Shown piece by piece: positions 45,121 to 54,624 of a stretch of DNA of 64,000 nucleotides (the first letter of the stretch is position 1; each line of letters begins with the position of its first letter). The translations under genes and the position numbers were made by a program. Source of the DNA: Nilaparvata lugens (taxonomy: Eukaryota > Arthropoda > Insecta > Hemiptera > Delphacidae); contig NC_052518.1 of the NCBI RefSeq assembly GCF_014356525.2, forward strand, positions 10,994,874-11,058,873, in the 5' to 3' direction. A model generated the notes under the pieces. That model did not search any database, was not told the DNA's origin, and saw nothing but the letters and a program-made list of their open reading frames with translations.

Positions 45121-45506
45121 CACCTCGTCCATAAAGGCTGGCCCCAAACCAGAAAACTAATTTTTATGAATAATGGACCACTAAAAATATCGTCTCAAAC
45201 CTTGTGTGGTCTGTGTAGCGGAACAAGTCGTGTTGATGATCTATGGATCATAGACGAACAAGAAAGAGTACATGCGCTCGAATTAGTTCAAATAAATTAA
45301 AATTATCGTGGCTAAGTTTTATTACAATAGCTATTTCTGGCATATCCAGAGCACATGATTAAAATAGAAGTAAAATATTTGAAATTCCCACTTTCAAGAA
45401 ACTACGTATCAGTTTTATGAGATTCAATTCGAGATTTATCTCCTCAAAATTTGTCGAGACGATATGTTTGAACATATAAGTAAGGATCCCATTACATAGT
45501 CATACA
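45121..45506. other. no gene seen
   Basis: AT-rich, nothing recognised. Confidence 0.4.
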
Positions 45507-45706
45507 TATTTTTTTATTGCGGATGATGCCCACATAAGCTTTTTTGCTTTTGCGTGGGTAATGGGAAGTGCAAGGATGATTTATGAGATGATCAAACAAA
45601 CGTCCATGCTTATTCGATGGGATTCGGCAGGATCCGGACCCGCGACCAGGTAACACTAGCAGACTGAAGGGTGCTACGCCTTAGTCGACTAGGCTATCCT
45701 GGCCGG
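45507..45706 (-). mobile_element. tRNA-derived SINE (minus strand)
   Basis: Read on the minus strand, the head GGCCAGGATAGCCTAGTCGA continues CTAAGGCG, an A-box-like region with the TAAGGCG of class II (Ser/Leu-type) tRNAs. The B-box-like GGTCCGGATCC follows about 55 nt later, after GCGACCAGG-type sequence. The body then runs to GCAATAAAAAAATATG, an A-rich 3' end at about 45507. Total is about 200 bp. The anticodon arm is not tRNA-like enough for a functional gene. SINEs are transcribed by RNA polymerase III from these boxes and moved by LINE machinery (family knowledge). Confidence 0.75.
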
Positions 45707-45930
45707 CAACATATGACCATAACTATTTGATTGTTTATAGTAATCAAATAATTTATATTTTCAACGCGGGTATAATAATTTTTTTATAAAAATCCATGAT
45801 CTTTCAAGAGATTAGAAAATCATAGAGTTGCAAGATTGGATGGGATGGAAAAACCAAAAGACAAGCTTGGAGTAGAAGAATCACATTCGAGATCGAGATG
45901 ATTGATGTCTGGATATAGAAACACTTCACT
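45707..45930. other. no gene seen
   Basis: AT-rich spacer between SINE and foldback. Confidence 0.4.
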
Positions 45931-46103
45931 TATGGGCTACTTTTGTAAAAATTAATAAAAACAATATAAAAACTTGTAGTAACTTACCCTTTATTATTAA
46001 AAACTTTAAAATATTTCAACAAAAAGTTTAACAGTTTTAACAAAAGTTGTGTTGAAATATTTCAAAGTTTTTAATAATAAAGGGTTTACAAGTTTTTATT
46101 AAT
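45931..46103. mobile_element. AAAGGGTACT-family foldback
   Basis: The left arm has ATATAAAAACTTGTAGTAAC, TTACCCTTTATTATTAAAAA and CTTTAAAATATTTCAAC. The right arm has GTTGAAATATTTCAAAGTTT, TTAATAATAAAGGGTTTACA and AGTTTTTATTAATA. Arms are about 65-70 bp around a loop at 46019-46050. The left end, TATGGGCTACTTTTGTAAAA, equals the start of the copy at 2663. Confidence 0.8.
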
Positions 46104-46238
46104 ATGTCTTGATATCTATCATAATATTACTACAACTATCACTTTAACTATTATTACTTAACATTACTATTTAAAAACGACCTATTCAAGATTGATATCA
46201 AAATTGCCAAAAAAAAAAACACCTGAGGGGAAATGTTG
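46103..46238 (+). repeat. spaced direct repeat, left copy
   Basis: TATGTCTTGATATCTATCAT to the A run plus CACCTGAGGGGAAATGTTG. Near-identical to 46401-46537. Confidence 0.95.
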
Positions 46239-46400
46239 TTATGTATAAGGCTGCCTTTTGAAATTAGTTGGTCTACTAGTTCTTTTAATCCTATTAAATA
46301 CAGTATAAGGATATCAATAATTGATATACTTATTATACATTTAATTCTTATTTTCCAAGTATTGGCTTGTTTAACCAATAAATGAATTATAGTCCAGTAA

Positions 46401-46537
46401 TATGTCTTGATATCTATCATAACATTACTACAACTATCACTTTAACTATTATTACTATAACATTACTATTTAAAAACGACCTATTCAAGATTGATATCAA
46501 AATTGCCAAAAAAAAAACACCTGAGGGGAAATGTTGA
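46401..46537 (+). repeat. spaced direct repeat, right copy
   Basis: Same sequence as 46103-46238 with very few differences (one being TTACTATAAC versus TTACTTAAC). Period is 298 bp, with 162 bp of unrelated AT-rich DNA between the copies. Confidence 0.95.
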
Positions 46538-47179
46538 CTGAACTCTGAACGTATCAATGTTGACTGAACGTATCATTGACTGAACTCTGCTCATGATCTG
46601 CAATATTCATCTTTTCAATCGGTTAATTAAACTCTTACTACCACAATCCTCCCTTGATGTATAACACATTTGAAATCTATCCAAATGCTACGTGAATGTG
46701 GCACGTAGATACTGTGTTGTCTTGTGCGGTTGTAATTATTGATTGCTAAGTGCCTTCCAGGATATACAATACTGTAATTGCAACTCCGATTTTCGCGAAA
46801 TTGTGCTTCAAATTCCCCACTCCTGATCCACCTTTATTTCTCCACACCAGAGAGAAGCGATATTTATTCGATGTACATACCTCCAGTACACATGCGTGAG
46901 TTCGGTCATCTTTGGCAGGTAGCATGAATGTTGAGGAAAATATCGCATCGCCGAAAATCATGATATAGCCTAGTTGGATCATCTATTTCTATAATTATCA
47001 ACATTTCCCTTCATTTACATTTATCTTTTTTTATATTATGTATATTTTTCCACAGCTCTTTATACTCATATCACCCCATTTACAGCCCACAGTAATAAAG
47101 TAATTCTAATACCTATGTTTTGAATAGAGTATAACAGAATTTCTTCATAATATATCTATAATTATTTATCCTCACTTTT
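46538..47179. other. no gene seen
   Basis: ATGTTGACTGAAC and GTATCATTGACTGAAC at 46530-46580 form a short local repeat. The minus ORF 46746-46982 has no domain. Confidence 0.35.
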
Positions 47180-47425
47180 TCTTCCATATGTATATTTATC
47201 CACTCCGTTTCTCTACATATTCACTCATCGTCAACTTTTCCCTTTGTGAATTCCCGTTTCCCTTTTATACATTCCCTTATCCCTTTATACATTCCTTTTT
47301 CCCTTTATATTTCTCCACAACTTTTCTCAATATCTCAATATCTTCCCTCACCTTCTCTCTAAATCTATATTTCACCTCGCCTTCTCTCCATATCTATATC
47401 TCGTGTTTTATTTCAATCAAGGATC
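47180..47425. repeat. pyrimidine-rich low-complexity tract
   Basis: Repeated (C/T)CCCTTTATACATTCC and CTTCTCTC(C/T)A(T/A)AT(C/A)TATAT. Degenerate simple repeat on the plus strand. Confidence 0.7.
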
Positions 47426-47819
47426 GTACTTCACCAATATAATTATGACTACGCTCTCTATACGTCGAAGTTGGCTTGGTTTTGATGCATGTTTGGAGCA
47501 ATTCCATAGTCATCCATTAACTAAAGTGGACGTCATTAGGCTATTATTTGATTTATTAGTGTGGAAGGCACTATGGTCTAGGGTGCCTGATGTGAGAGAA
47601 TTCGGCGTCCATTTGATGTATACTACGTGGTATATTGAAACTGAGTTAGCTGACCTGAAGAGACTGTTACAATATAGGAGCAAAGTACCTCAACTAACTT
47701 ACAATATGCCGCAAATCAATAGATGCTCTCAAGCACCTCAATTAGGTGAATGGGGCTCAAAATTGGATACAGTTACGAGTTCGGCATTCATCTCCACTCA
47801 TCTATTTTTCCAATTATGA
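47403..47819 (+). CDS. 138-codon ORF next to a retroposon 3' end, unidentified
   Basis: The first codons arise from the pyrimidine-rich tract; a likelier start is the ATG near 47445. The peptide includes SRVPDVREFGVHLMYTTWYI, then ETELADLKRLLQYRS. I recognise no domain. It stops at 47817-47819, about 170 bp before an AATAAA-plus-AAGATT tail, which is where the last ORF of a non-LTR element would end. A retroposon-derived frame is therefore the best guess, but no reverse-transcriptase motif is present. Confidence 0.25.
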   Translation: MFYFNQGSYFTNIIMTTLSIRRSWLGFDACLEQFHSHPLTKVDVIRLLFDLLVWKALWSRVPDVREFGVHLMYTTWYIETELADLKRLLQYRSKVPQLTYNMPQINRCSQAPQLGEWGSKLDTVTSSAFISTHLFFQL

Positions 47820-48012
47820 GCATGGAATTTTACACACCTGGCTCATAACCATTCATAATCGTAACCATAAACATACATAATATTTGGAAGATATGAGACA
47901 AAATTAGGAAATAGAAGAAGTTTTGAGCAATAGTCTGTTTTCTCTTTCCCAACTATTGTATTGTTTGCTCTATCCTATAAATAAAAGATTAAGATTAAGA
48001 TTTAAGATTTTT
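47820..48012 (+). mobile_element. non-LTR retroposon 3' UTR with AAGATT tail
   Basis: TGGAATTTTACACACCTGGC, TCATAACCATTCATAATCG and GAGCAATAGTCTGTTTTCTC lead to CCTATAAATAAAAGATTAAG and a short AAGATT tandem tail (47988-48010). An AATAAA followed by a short tandem tail is typical of non-LTR 3' ends. Confidence 0.65.
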
Positions 48013-48110
48013 TATTTATTTGCCATTAAATAATACAGATTGATAAAATAAATATTCTAACTTACAAAATGGCACTACCGGCAAAGAAAACTAAAGAACC
48101 ATAGATTTGA
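48008..48110 (-). mobile_element. second retroposon tail in opposite orientation
   Basis: Directly abutting the plus-strand tail, TTTTTTATTTATTTGCCATT followed by AAATAATACAGATTGATAAA is a reversed 3' end. Two tails meeting tail to tail suggest one inserted into the other's A-rich end. Confidence 0.45.
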
Positions 48111-48424
48111 ATAGGTTGTCATGGTTATCAGCTGCTATTTAACTTATACAGCTGTATTTAACAGTAATAAATTACTTTTATATCTGTTTAAAACATGGAC
48201 ATATAATTCAAGTAATGCAATTCCATGCCATGATTATGATTCGCTATATAACTTATTGATGGTTCGGAACTCACCTAAGATGGAGGTTTACACTATCATC
48301 CTTCTCACCTCCTACGCACAAGCCCAGAGTTGATGTGAGCACCATCCTCAGCTAAAATAATACTATACATAGCATTATATTCCCAGCACATTGTCAAAAA
48401 CTAACACAATTCAACTTTATACAT
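48111..48424. other. no gene seen
   Basis: The ORF at 48121-48333 has no domain. AT-rich. Confidence 0.35.
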
Positions 48425-48570
48425 AGTTTTTATTAATGAAAACAATATAAAAACTTTTAGTACCCTTTTATTAAAAACTTTAAAATATTTTAACGACTAG
48501 TTTCGACCATTGGTCATAATATTAATAACTTCACATATAAGTGAAGTGGTTTTATAGTTTAAATCATTAA
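48425..48570 (-). repeat. AAAGGGTACT-family copy with GACTAGTTTCGACC
   Basis: TTTTATTAATGAAAACAATA, AAAACTTTTAGTACCCTTTT, ATTAAAAACTTTAAAATATT and GACTAGTTTCGACCATTGGT occur in order: the foldback arm of 45955-46018 plus an extra module. Ends near a small hairpin, ACTTCACATATAAGTGAAGT (48529-48548). Confidence 0.65.
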
Positions 48571-48829
48571 TGATAATGCGCGTCTTGACGAGTAAGTTAT
48601 CGTCAATATTATAGTCGAAGAATTTTTCCACATACCGTTTTTCATTGCCTAGCATCATAGATAGAGTTTATCTCCTCAGTATTTTGGGATCACTTTGTAG
48701 GAAAGTAAAAACATGAGTTTATTTAGGTGGAACTCGACACTGACAGTTTGTCAAGGGCGGGACATTTCTGCTCCATACTACCCTTCTACTCTTTGCTCAT
48801 TCTCAAACGCACACTCACTTCTCTTTCCT
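48571..48829. other. no gene seen
   Basis: Spacer; reading frames here run into the TCC microsatellite. Confidence 0.35.
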
Positions 48830-48890
48830 GCTCCTCCTCCTCCTCCTCCTCCTCCTCCTCCTCCTCCTCCTCCTCCTCCTCCTCCTCCTT
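48830..48890 (+). repeat. TCC trinucleotide microsatellite
   Basis: About 20 perfect CTC/TCC triplets. They produce poly-proline, poly-serine and poly-glutamate frames (48713-49007) that I do not regard as genes. Confidence 0.97.
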
Positions 48891-49392
48891 TTCCTCTTCA
48901 CCTCTTCTTCTTCTCCTCCTCCTCATTCTATTCCACTTGTGATTACATGCGCTCTTTATTTTGAAATATACACCTTCTTTGTTATTAACTCTCATTCCTT
49001 TTTTCACTCACAAACTAGACTGGCCCTCGGTAGAGAAAAGCGCCGCTATCTCTCAGAATTCACTCATAAAAAAATCTATAAAACGATTAAACTTCGAGAA
49101 CACTTTTGTGTTTTCACGAATTTGAACATTTTTCGCCCCTAGAAAATAAGAGGGCCGCCTCCTAGAAACATTACACATAGGTGCAAAAAATTAATACCGA
49201 AATAACAACCTAAATGCAACTCAATAAGTTAATACGAATTAATTATTCAAGTTTTGGAACAATGCTAAAAGTTGAAAGAAACAAGATCAGTAGAAAAGTT
49301 ACGAAGCAGCTTGAATGTTAACTTGGCAGCTTGAAATTCTACTTGAAAGTAAATTGGGAGAGAAAGTTAACGTACATTTCAAGGAATATCAA
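48891..49392. other. no gene seen
   Basis: Pyrimidine-rich at first, then AT-rich. No feature recognised. Confidence 0.35.
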
Positions 49393-49530
49393 ATGAAGTA
49401 TATAATATATTATACAATTGAACGAGCGGAGCGATTTCTTACTGATGACTGGAATTAAAAATTTGAATACTTCATCTAATGAAGTATATAATATAGTTGA
49501 ACAAGCGTAGCGATTTCTTGCTGATGACTA
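49393..49530 (+). repeat. imperfect tandem duplication, period about 86 bp
   Basis: ATGAAGTATATAATATATTA at 49393 and ATGAAGTATATAATATAGTT at 49479, each followed by GAAC(G/A)AGCG(G/T)AGCGATTTCT and T(A/G)CTGATGACT. The GAACGAGCGGAGCG start resembles the GACCGAGCGAAGTG start of the unit at 29263. Confidence 0.8.
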
Positions 49531-50704
49531 GAGTCTCGATTCGTTGTCAGTTTCTGGGTTTGTTTTTTAGACGATTGCTTTAATTCGATTCAAGTGTACA
49601 TACATGACCCAGTAACTGGAGCCACCTACCGGCAGAATTGAGAAACACGAGTAGGCTTTCCTATCCACCAATCAGAAGAGAGTATGGGAGCTTTGAGGCG
49701 TGGCTTGTTGCCATTGTGATTTGTTATTATTGGCCATGATTTTGAAATTCTCTATCGGTTCCTCTCTTTTTCAATCACTTTCCCTCTCTCTTCAAGTAGA
49801 GCGTGCATGGAAAGGATAATTTCATTTCTAAGTATCTCAATAATTTTCAATTTTCTTACTGAAATTCCACTATCTATTGTCATGACGATGAAATCGGAAA
49901 TCGCTGCTTATGGTCCGGCCATAACAACAACATTGCTTGTCTCTGTTGTGATTTGCTATTGGTTATATTGTGATTGGTTGAATACACTGTTTCTCAATTC
50001 CCATTGGCTGTTCTTTATCGCCTCTAAATCATAGTGTAAAGTCCCGCTCGTTTAAAAAGTATTCTTCTGTTTTAGTCGAAGAGGCTATTTTCCTTCCCTT
50101 TCAGGTTAAAGGATAGTAGTATGCTTATTATTTATGTGGGAATTAAACCATAGAGAAAACATACTAGTAATACCATTGCATTATTCGTCTCTGATGAAAC
50201 GTTAACCAACAAGCAGTTAATTCGTATTTCATAAAGTTTTTAACACACTCTTACTCTCTCAAAATTGAAAAACAGTTTTTTTCATCGATACAGATGTAGA
50301 ATCGATCAAGCTCTTAATTTGCATTCCTCAAATTTCTGTTATTTTTCAACATACTCCTTACCTCAAGAAGTTTTTTTTATCAATTTTTTCGATGCCCCCA
50401 ATGTCTGTATCGCATGTAGCGATAGAGTACAGTATGTCCCAAGTATATATAGCCTAGAGAAGGTGCACCACAAACTTAGCATACATTAGGAGATTGAACC
50501 ACGTGTACTGTCACGTAGGAACGCGATGCGATGTTCATAGGTCACGTGACTCACTGACTGACACATCAACGTTACATTTCCATAACCATTGCTGAGCTGA
50601 TATTCTTCCAACACGCGATACCTCAGTCATCTTCACTCCATCCACGCACTCCATCTCACTCTACTCTCCACCCACATCTACATTATTTTCTTATTCCTCT
50701 CCTT
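49531..50704. other. no gene seen
   Basis: Two CAC(G)TG-type E-box palindromes occur at about 50501 (CCACGTGTACTGTCACGT) and 50542 (GTCACGTGACTCAC). A C-rich CACTCCATCCACGCACTCCA patch is at 50635. Open frames lack domains. Confidence 0.35.
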
Positions 50705-50942
50705 TTCTCCTTCTCCTTCACCACCTCCATTGTTTCTGAACTTCTGCTGAGTCGTTATTAGATCAACTATCCTCTATATTTCATTCATCTATCAAGCTCT
50801 CATATTAAGAGGTGTCTAGCTTCTTTTTTCTTATACTCCTTCTCTCTTACCATGTCCATATCTTCTGGACTTCAGCTGTAGTATTATAATATTAGATCAA
50901 CTATCCACTTTATTCTATCTATCAAGTTCTTATATCAATCTC
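50705..50942 (+). repeat. tandem duplication, period about 130 bp, second copy split by a MITE
   Basis: TCTGAACTTCTGCTGAG (50734) and TCTGGACTTCAGCTGTAG (50864) are followed in both by TTAGATCAACTATCC and ATCTATCAAG(C/T)TCT. Copy 1 continues AAGAGGTGTCTAGCTT (50808). The equivalent GGGAGGTGTCCAGCTA of copy 2 appears only at 51140, after the MITE at 50943-51135. Confidence 0.75.
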
Positions 50943-51135
50943 TAAGGCTCAACTCACACTTCGTGACTCAGTTCGAGAAGAGACTCGACTCTAGTCGAGA
51001 GTATATGTTTTCAAATGGTGACAATCGCGGAGACTAGAATCAACTGGTCTGAATGTCACCATTTGAAAACATATGCTCTCGACTAGAGTCGAGTCTCTTC
51101 TCGACGTGAGTCGCGTACGTGTGAGTTGAGCCTTA
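50943..51135. mobile_element. MITE with long TIRs, TA-flanked, 193 bp
   Basis: TAAGGCTCAACTCACAC and GTGTGAGTTGAGCCTTA form the ends. The inner arms GAGAAGAGACTCGACTCTAG with TCGAGAG(T/C)ATATGTTTTC and AAATGGTGAC pair with their complements at 51046-51105. The loop is about 30 bp. Outer TA dinucleotides fit a TA target duplication. It sits inside a tandemly duplicated unit, which independently marks both borders. Confidence 0.9.
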
Positions 51136-51152
51136 CACATCGGGAGGTGTCC

Positions 51153-51250
51153 AGCTACAGTGAGATGCAGTTTAAACTGTCAGCATACCGTATGAATGAA
51201 GCTATTGCTTCTCATCAAATCAATGCTGGCACTGAATGTCACTATAGCTG
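51153..51250. mobile_element. MITE family D, complete short copy
   Basis: AGCTACAGTGAGATGCAGTT then TAAACTGTCAGCAT at the left. AATGCTGGCACTGAATGTCA with CTATAGCT at the right. About 98 bp, imperfect inverted arms around GAAGCTATTGCTTCTCAT. The arms are the same modules that alternate in the array at 39171-40310. Confidence 0.75.
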
Positions 51251-51545
51251 AACATTTTTCCCTCCAAAGCTCATATGAATATTGACATATTCATTATAAC
51301 ATATTGGAATAGGGAAGAATGAGAACAAGACATGACAATAGGGAAGATGTAGGTAATAATAATAATACCGAGTGACCTGATATTCAAATATTAGAGTTGC
51401 ATTTCCCTATGTAGTCTTTTACTTGCATCCGTTCATCTGTGTATTCTTGCTAAATATTTAAATATTGAAATAGGAAAGAATGAGAACAAGACATGGCAAT
51501 AAGGAAGATGTAGACTAATTATTAATTTTAGTTTTAGGATGGACT
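51251..51545 (+). repeat. duplicated segment GAAAGAATGAGAACAAGACATG
   Basis: GGGAAGAATGAGAACAAGAC at 51312 and GGAAAGAATGAGAACAAGAC at 51473, both followed by ATG(A/G)CAATA(G/A)GGAAGATG and TAG. Between them lies AATAATACCGAGTGACCTGA, which resembles AATAATGCCGAGTAACCTGG at 51711. Confidence 0.7.
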
Positions 51546-51700
51546 CCCACCAGCGATCAAGTTTTACTTTTGCTGGTGGATATTTTCATTTTCATTAAAT
51601 GGTTCATGCTGTGTATTAGATTGTTCATTTTTATTATAATGTATCTTGCATGTTGTATGAAGATGGAAATAAATAAATTTGAATTTGAAAAAAAATTGAA
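51546..51700 (+). mobile_element. retroposon 3' end, GAATTT tail
   Basis: CACCAGCGATCAAGTTTTAC, then TGCATGTTGTATGAAGATGG and AAATAAATAAATTTGAATTT followed by an A run. An AATAAA plus a GAATTT-type tail recurs at 54850-54882. Confidence 0.6.
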
Positions 51701-51908
51701 TTTAATAATAATAATAATGCCGAGTAACCTGGCTGTCTCAGGCTCTGGTGTCAGAGTTTACAGGTTTACAGATCAATTACAGGGCCTCTGACATGACTTG
51801 AATATAGGTGAATGATATATTTTTCTAATCAAGTCAGATACAAAATCTCAAGTATAATTTAGGCTGTATAAATGTTTGTGCCAATTATAAGGAGTGAAAT
51901 AATAACCC
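51701..51908. other. AAT tract and GAGTAACCTGGCTG segment
   Basis: An AAT triplet run (51702-51718) is followed by GCCGAGTAACCTGGCTGTCT and CAGGCTCTGGTGTCAGAG, probably the edge of another dispersed repeat. No coding content. Confidence 0.4.
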
Positions 51909-52515
51909 ATTAACACTATATTATCTATCAAATTACAAGACATGAAAAACAAGAAAAAGAAGCTTATATACAAATTCTATCAATTAAAGCGTATCATGGA
52001 CAAAGAAATGTTAAAAACTGTATACTTAACATTAGTTGAATCTCTTTTAAGGTACGGTCTGTTAGTTTGGGGTGCAGCTAACTTCAGTTTTATAGATCCA
52101 TTATTTAAATCTCAAAAACGCATTTTGAAAATAATGGGAAACAGGGAAATCCGGTTTCCAACTGTAGAATTTTTATAGAAAATAGAGTACTCAGTGTTAG
52201 GCAATTGTATATATTTTTGTTATTAGGGTATATGAAAAAACATCAAAATAGGAACCATATCATAAATCATAGCCATAATACTAGAATGAGAGAACGTTAC
52301 AATCAAGAAGTACCAATAATGAATACAGCATTTGGGCAAAGATCACTAGGATATTTAGGGCCTACAATATCTAACAGAATACAATTATAAATCAAAGGAG
52401 AGGAAAATTTCAATAGCTTCAAAAGAAAAATTAGACATTGGTTATTCAGTATTGGGATACAAAGTAGTGAGGAACTAATAGTAAGTAGGATTTAGATTTA
52501 AGTAGTATTCTTTTT
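51909..52515 (+). pseudogene. non-LTR retrotransposon reverse transcriptase, C-terminal relic
   Basis: Frame 1 (from about 51909, ATG at 51942, to 52178) reads KRIMDKEMLKTVYLTLVESL, then LRYGLLVWGAANFSFIDPLF and KSQKRILKIMG. This is the hallmark region after the RT catalytic core in CR1/Jockey-like elements: a LVESxLRYG.xVWG motif, then an 'xxQKRxLRxI' helix. The protein continues in another frame from about 52185 as ENRVLSVRQLYIFLLLGYMK, then HSHNTRMRERYNQE and LGYLGPTISNRIQL. A +1/-1 shift in the T run near 52170 and a stop at 52388 break it; a short in-frame continuation (NFNSFKRKIRHWLFS) follows. The catalytic YxDD region and endonuclease are absent, so this is a 5'-truncated, dead copy. 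AATAAA near 52764 may be its 3' end. Confidence 0.85.
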
Positions 52516-52772
52516 AAATAAGGTAATTTATAGATAGAAAATAGTACCTCGGTTTAGTATCTTTGTACTAGGTGATGCTTAGGGTAATAGATATAGTTTT
52601 AGATTTTTGGAATTTTTGTATTATCTGTTGTAGCATAAATTACTATTAATTTGATGATAACCTCGACACATATATTATATAGTGAGGTATCATTTTGTAA
52701 TCCCTGAATATTGTTATATTATTGAAAATGTATGAAAAAATAATATGTAATGTATGAATTTATGAATAAACT
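52516..52772 (+). mobile_element. probable 3' UTR of the retrotransposon relic
   Basis: Non-coding AT-rich DNA follows the RT relic and ends in TATGAATTTATGAATAAACT. A short tail is not obvious, so the 3' border is uncertain. Confidence 0.4.
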
Positions 52773-54495
52773 CCTCTGGATGTGTCGTCCAACATCCACA
52801 AAAATTATTATTAATTGTGGGAGAGGACAGTTTCGCGTGAATCATGTTGATTCCCATTCATTGATTTGATTGTGTGCTCGTGATGAATGAAAAAAGTCAC
52901 AGATATATGCAAATAGGAAGATACGGCAAATAAAATGTTGATTCTCAAAATTTCATCCCCTACACCTTGATATAAAAAACAGATATTAGCAGATTTAGCT
53001 TCAGATCTATCTCTCTATCTAATGAACGATTCATTGAAGAGTGATATATTATACATTTTCACAAAACTCAGATTTTTACAATTTGATCATGTCAGTTCCT
53101 CTTGATAATGTAAGCTCCTTTTTGATTAGAAATGAATCTATTTGAAATTGAGCCATTCATTCGGAAACACTCCGTATTAAAATCTGGTAGTATATATTCA
53201 AGTAATTCATTGAAATTCTGAGATATTGAACTATTATGAGCACTATCATGTAGTTTAGAAAAGATACCATTACAATATGAGAAGGACTTGTTTTAGCTCA
53301 TAGTTATTAGAATATCCACCAAGAGTTTTGTAAGACCTCAAATTTGAAACATTCATTGTTCACAAATCATATCTCATTTATTGGAGCAAACAGATTTGGG
53401 AAAGTTTTTGACAGTCTGGCTGAAACCGAACCCAGCATACGATTGTTGATATTCAGAGCAGAATCACAGAGAGCCTATTCGTAAAAGTTCATAACTTGTC
53501 TTGCAAAAGGCAATCCTGGCGCTAAATGTGATTCTCCGACACCAGAAATTCGAGGAATATTGTGGTCAATCATGTCTTGAGTAGGTCTAGACATATCATA
53601 TTATCTTTTCATTCATCTGATGAAATATAGTCCGCTACCACTCACTCATGTAGTCTGACATTTCAGTCAACAAGTATATCTCTTCGCTCAAAGCAACCGA
53701 AATCTAATTAATTCCTCCCACTTCTTGAACAGACAAACTTCCAAGTGCAGGATTTGCACAGTACAGCTTTTCCGTGATTTTCTCTCGAGAGTAGCTTTCT
53801 CCATCCATAGATTTTCTATTCAATAATTAACTTTTCCTCCACTCGTGTCTTGCTTACCACTCGACTACCTAGTAACCCCTTTTGAAGTTCTCCACAATTT
53901 CCAATCTAATAATCTGTCAGAACCTCATTGATATATTTCTTTAATTTGCTATAGATACTTGATCAAACAAGATGAGATGCAGTCAGTGCTACATTTTCCC
54001 TTTGTGTCAAATAGGATTGAAAATTTTCCTCTCAAAAAGTTGAAAAGATAATTACAGTATTCTATATCTCTCCGACATCGTGACAAATGATCTTTTTTAC
54101 TTGGGGTGATGAGAAAAGTCGGATATTCACAAGGTAGATGAAACAGACACTCACTCACTCTCCATCTTATTAAAAATCATTTTTCAATTTATTCATAATT
54201 TCATTTGAAGAACACATTCATACGTCATTCGGTTACCCTTTTTAACTACCAAGTTCGTGGAAATTTCAATTAATACCTCTTTCGACTTTACAAAAAAGTA
54301 AAAATGAAAAGCAGAGTCGAAGAGAGTTCTCAGAACGTACATTAATTAAACTCATGATTTCACAATCCTTATAAATATTGATAATAGTGTTTAATTCTAG
54401 ACGTGCATTTATAATATAACTGATAAAGGAATCTTTATCACATATGATATAATATAATCTATAATAAGATGATCCATAACAATACGTCTGACGTA
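52773..54495. other. no gene seen
   Basis: AT-rich. Minus-strand ORFs at 53949-54158 and 54266-54508 have no domain. No array or TIR pair. Confidence 0.4.
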
Positions 54496-54624
54496 GGCCC
54501 GGTTGCACAACAGCCGGTTAAATTTTAACTGTGATTAATTTCACGAGAAGCAGTCGTTTTTGAAAAGACGGTTTCTCTGATTGCTTCTCGTGGAATTAAA
54601 CACGGTTAAAATTTAACCGGCACT
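54496..54624. mobile_element. MITE family C, copy 2
   Basis: GGCCCGGTTGCACAACAGCC, GGTTAAATTTTAACTGTGAT and TTCACGAGAAGCAG at the left pair with CTTCTCGTGGAATTAA, CACGGTTAAAATTTAACCGG at the right. The outermost right TIR (GTGCAACGGGCC expected) is lost. Confidence 0.85.

Noticed and set aside
45625..45706. A functional tRNA gene on the minus strand
   Set aside because: A- and B-box-like motifs are present, but the acceptor and anticodon stems do not form and the sequence continues into a SINE body with an A-rich end.
48713..49007. Poly-proline, poly-serine and poly-glutamate ORFs
   Set aside because: All three are frames of the TCC microsatellite at 48830-48890.
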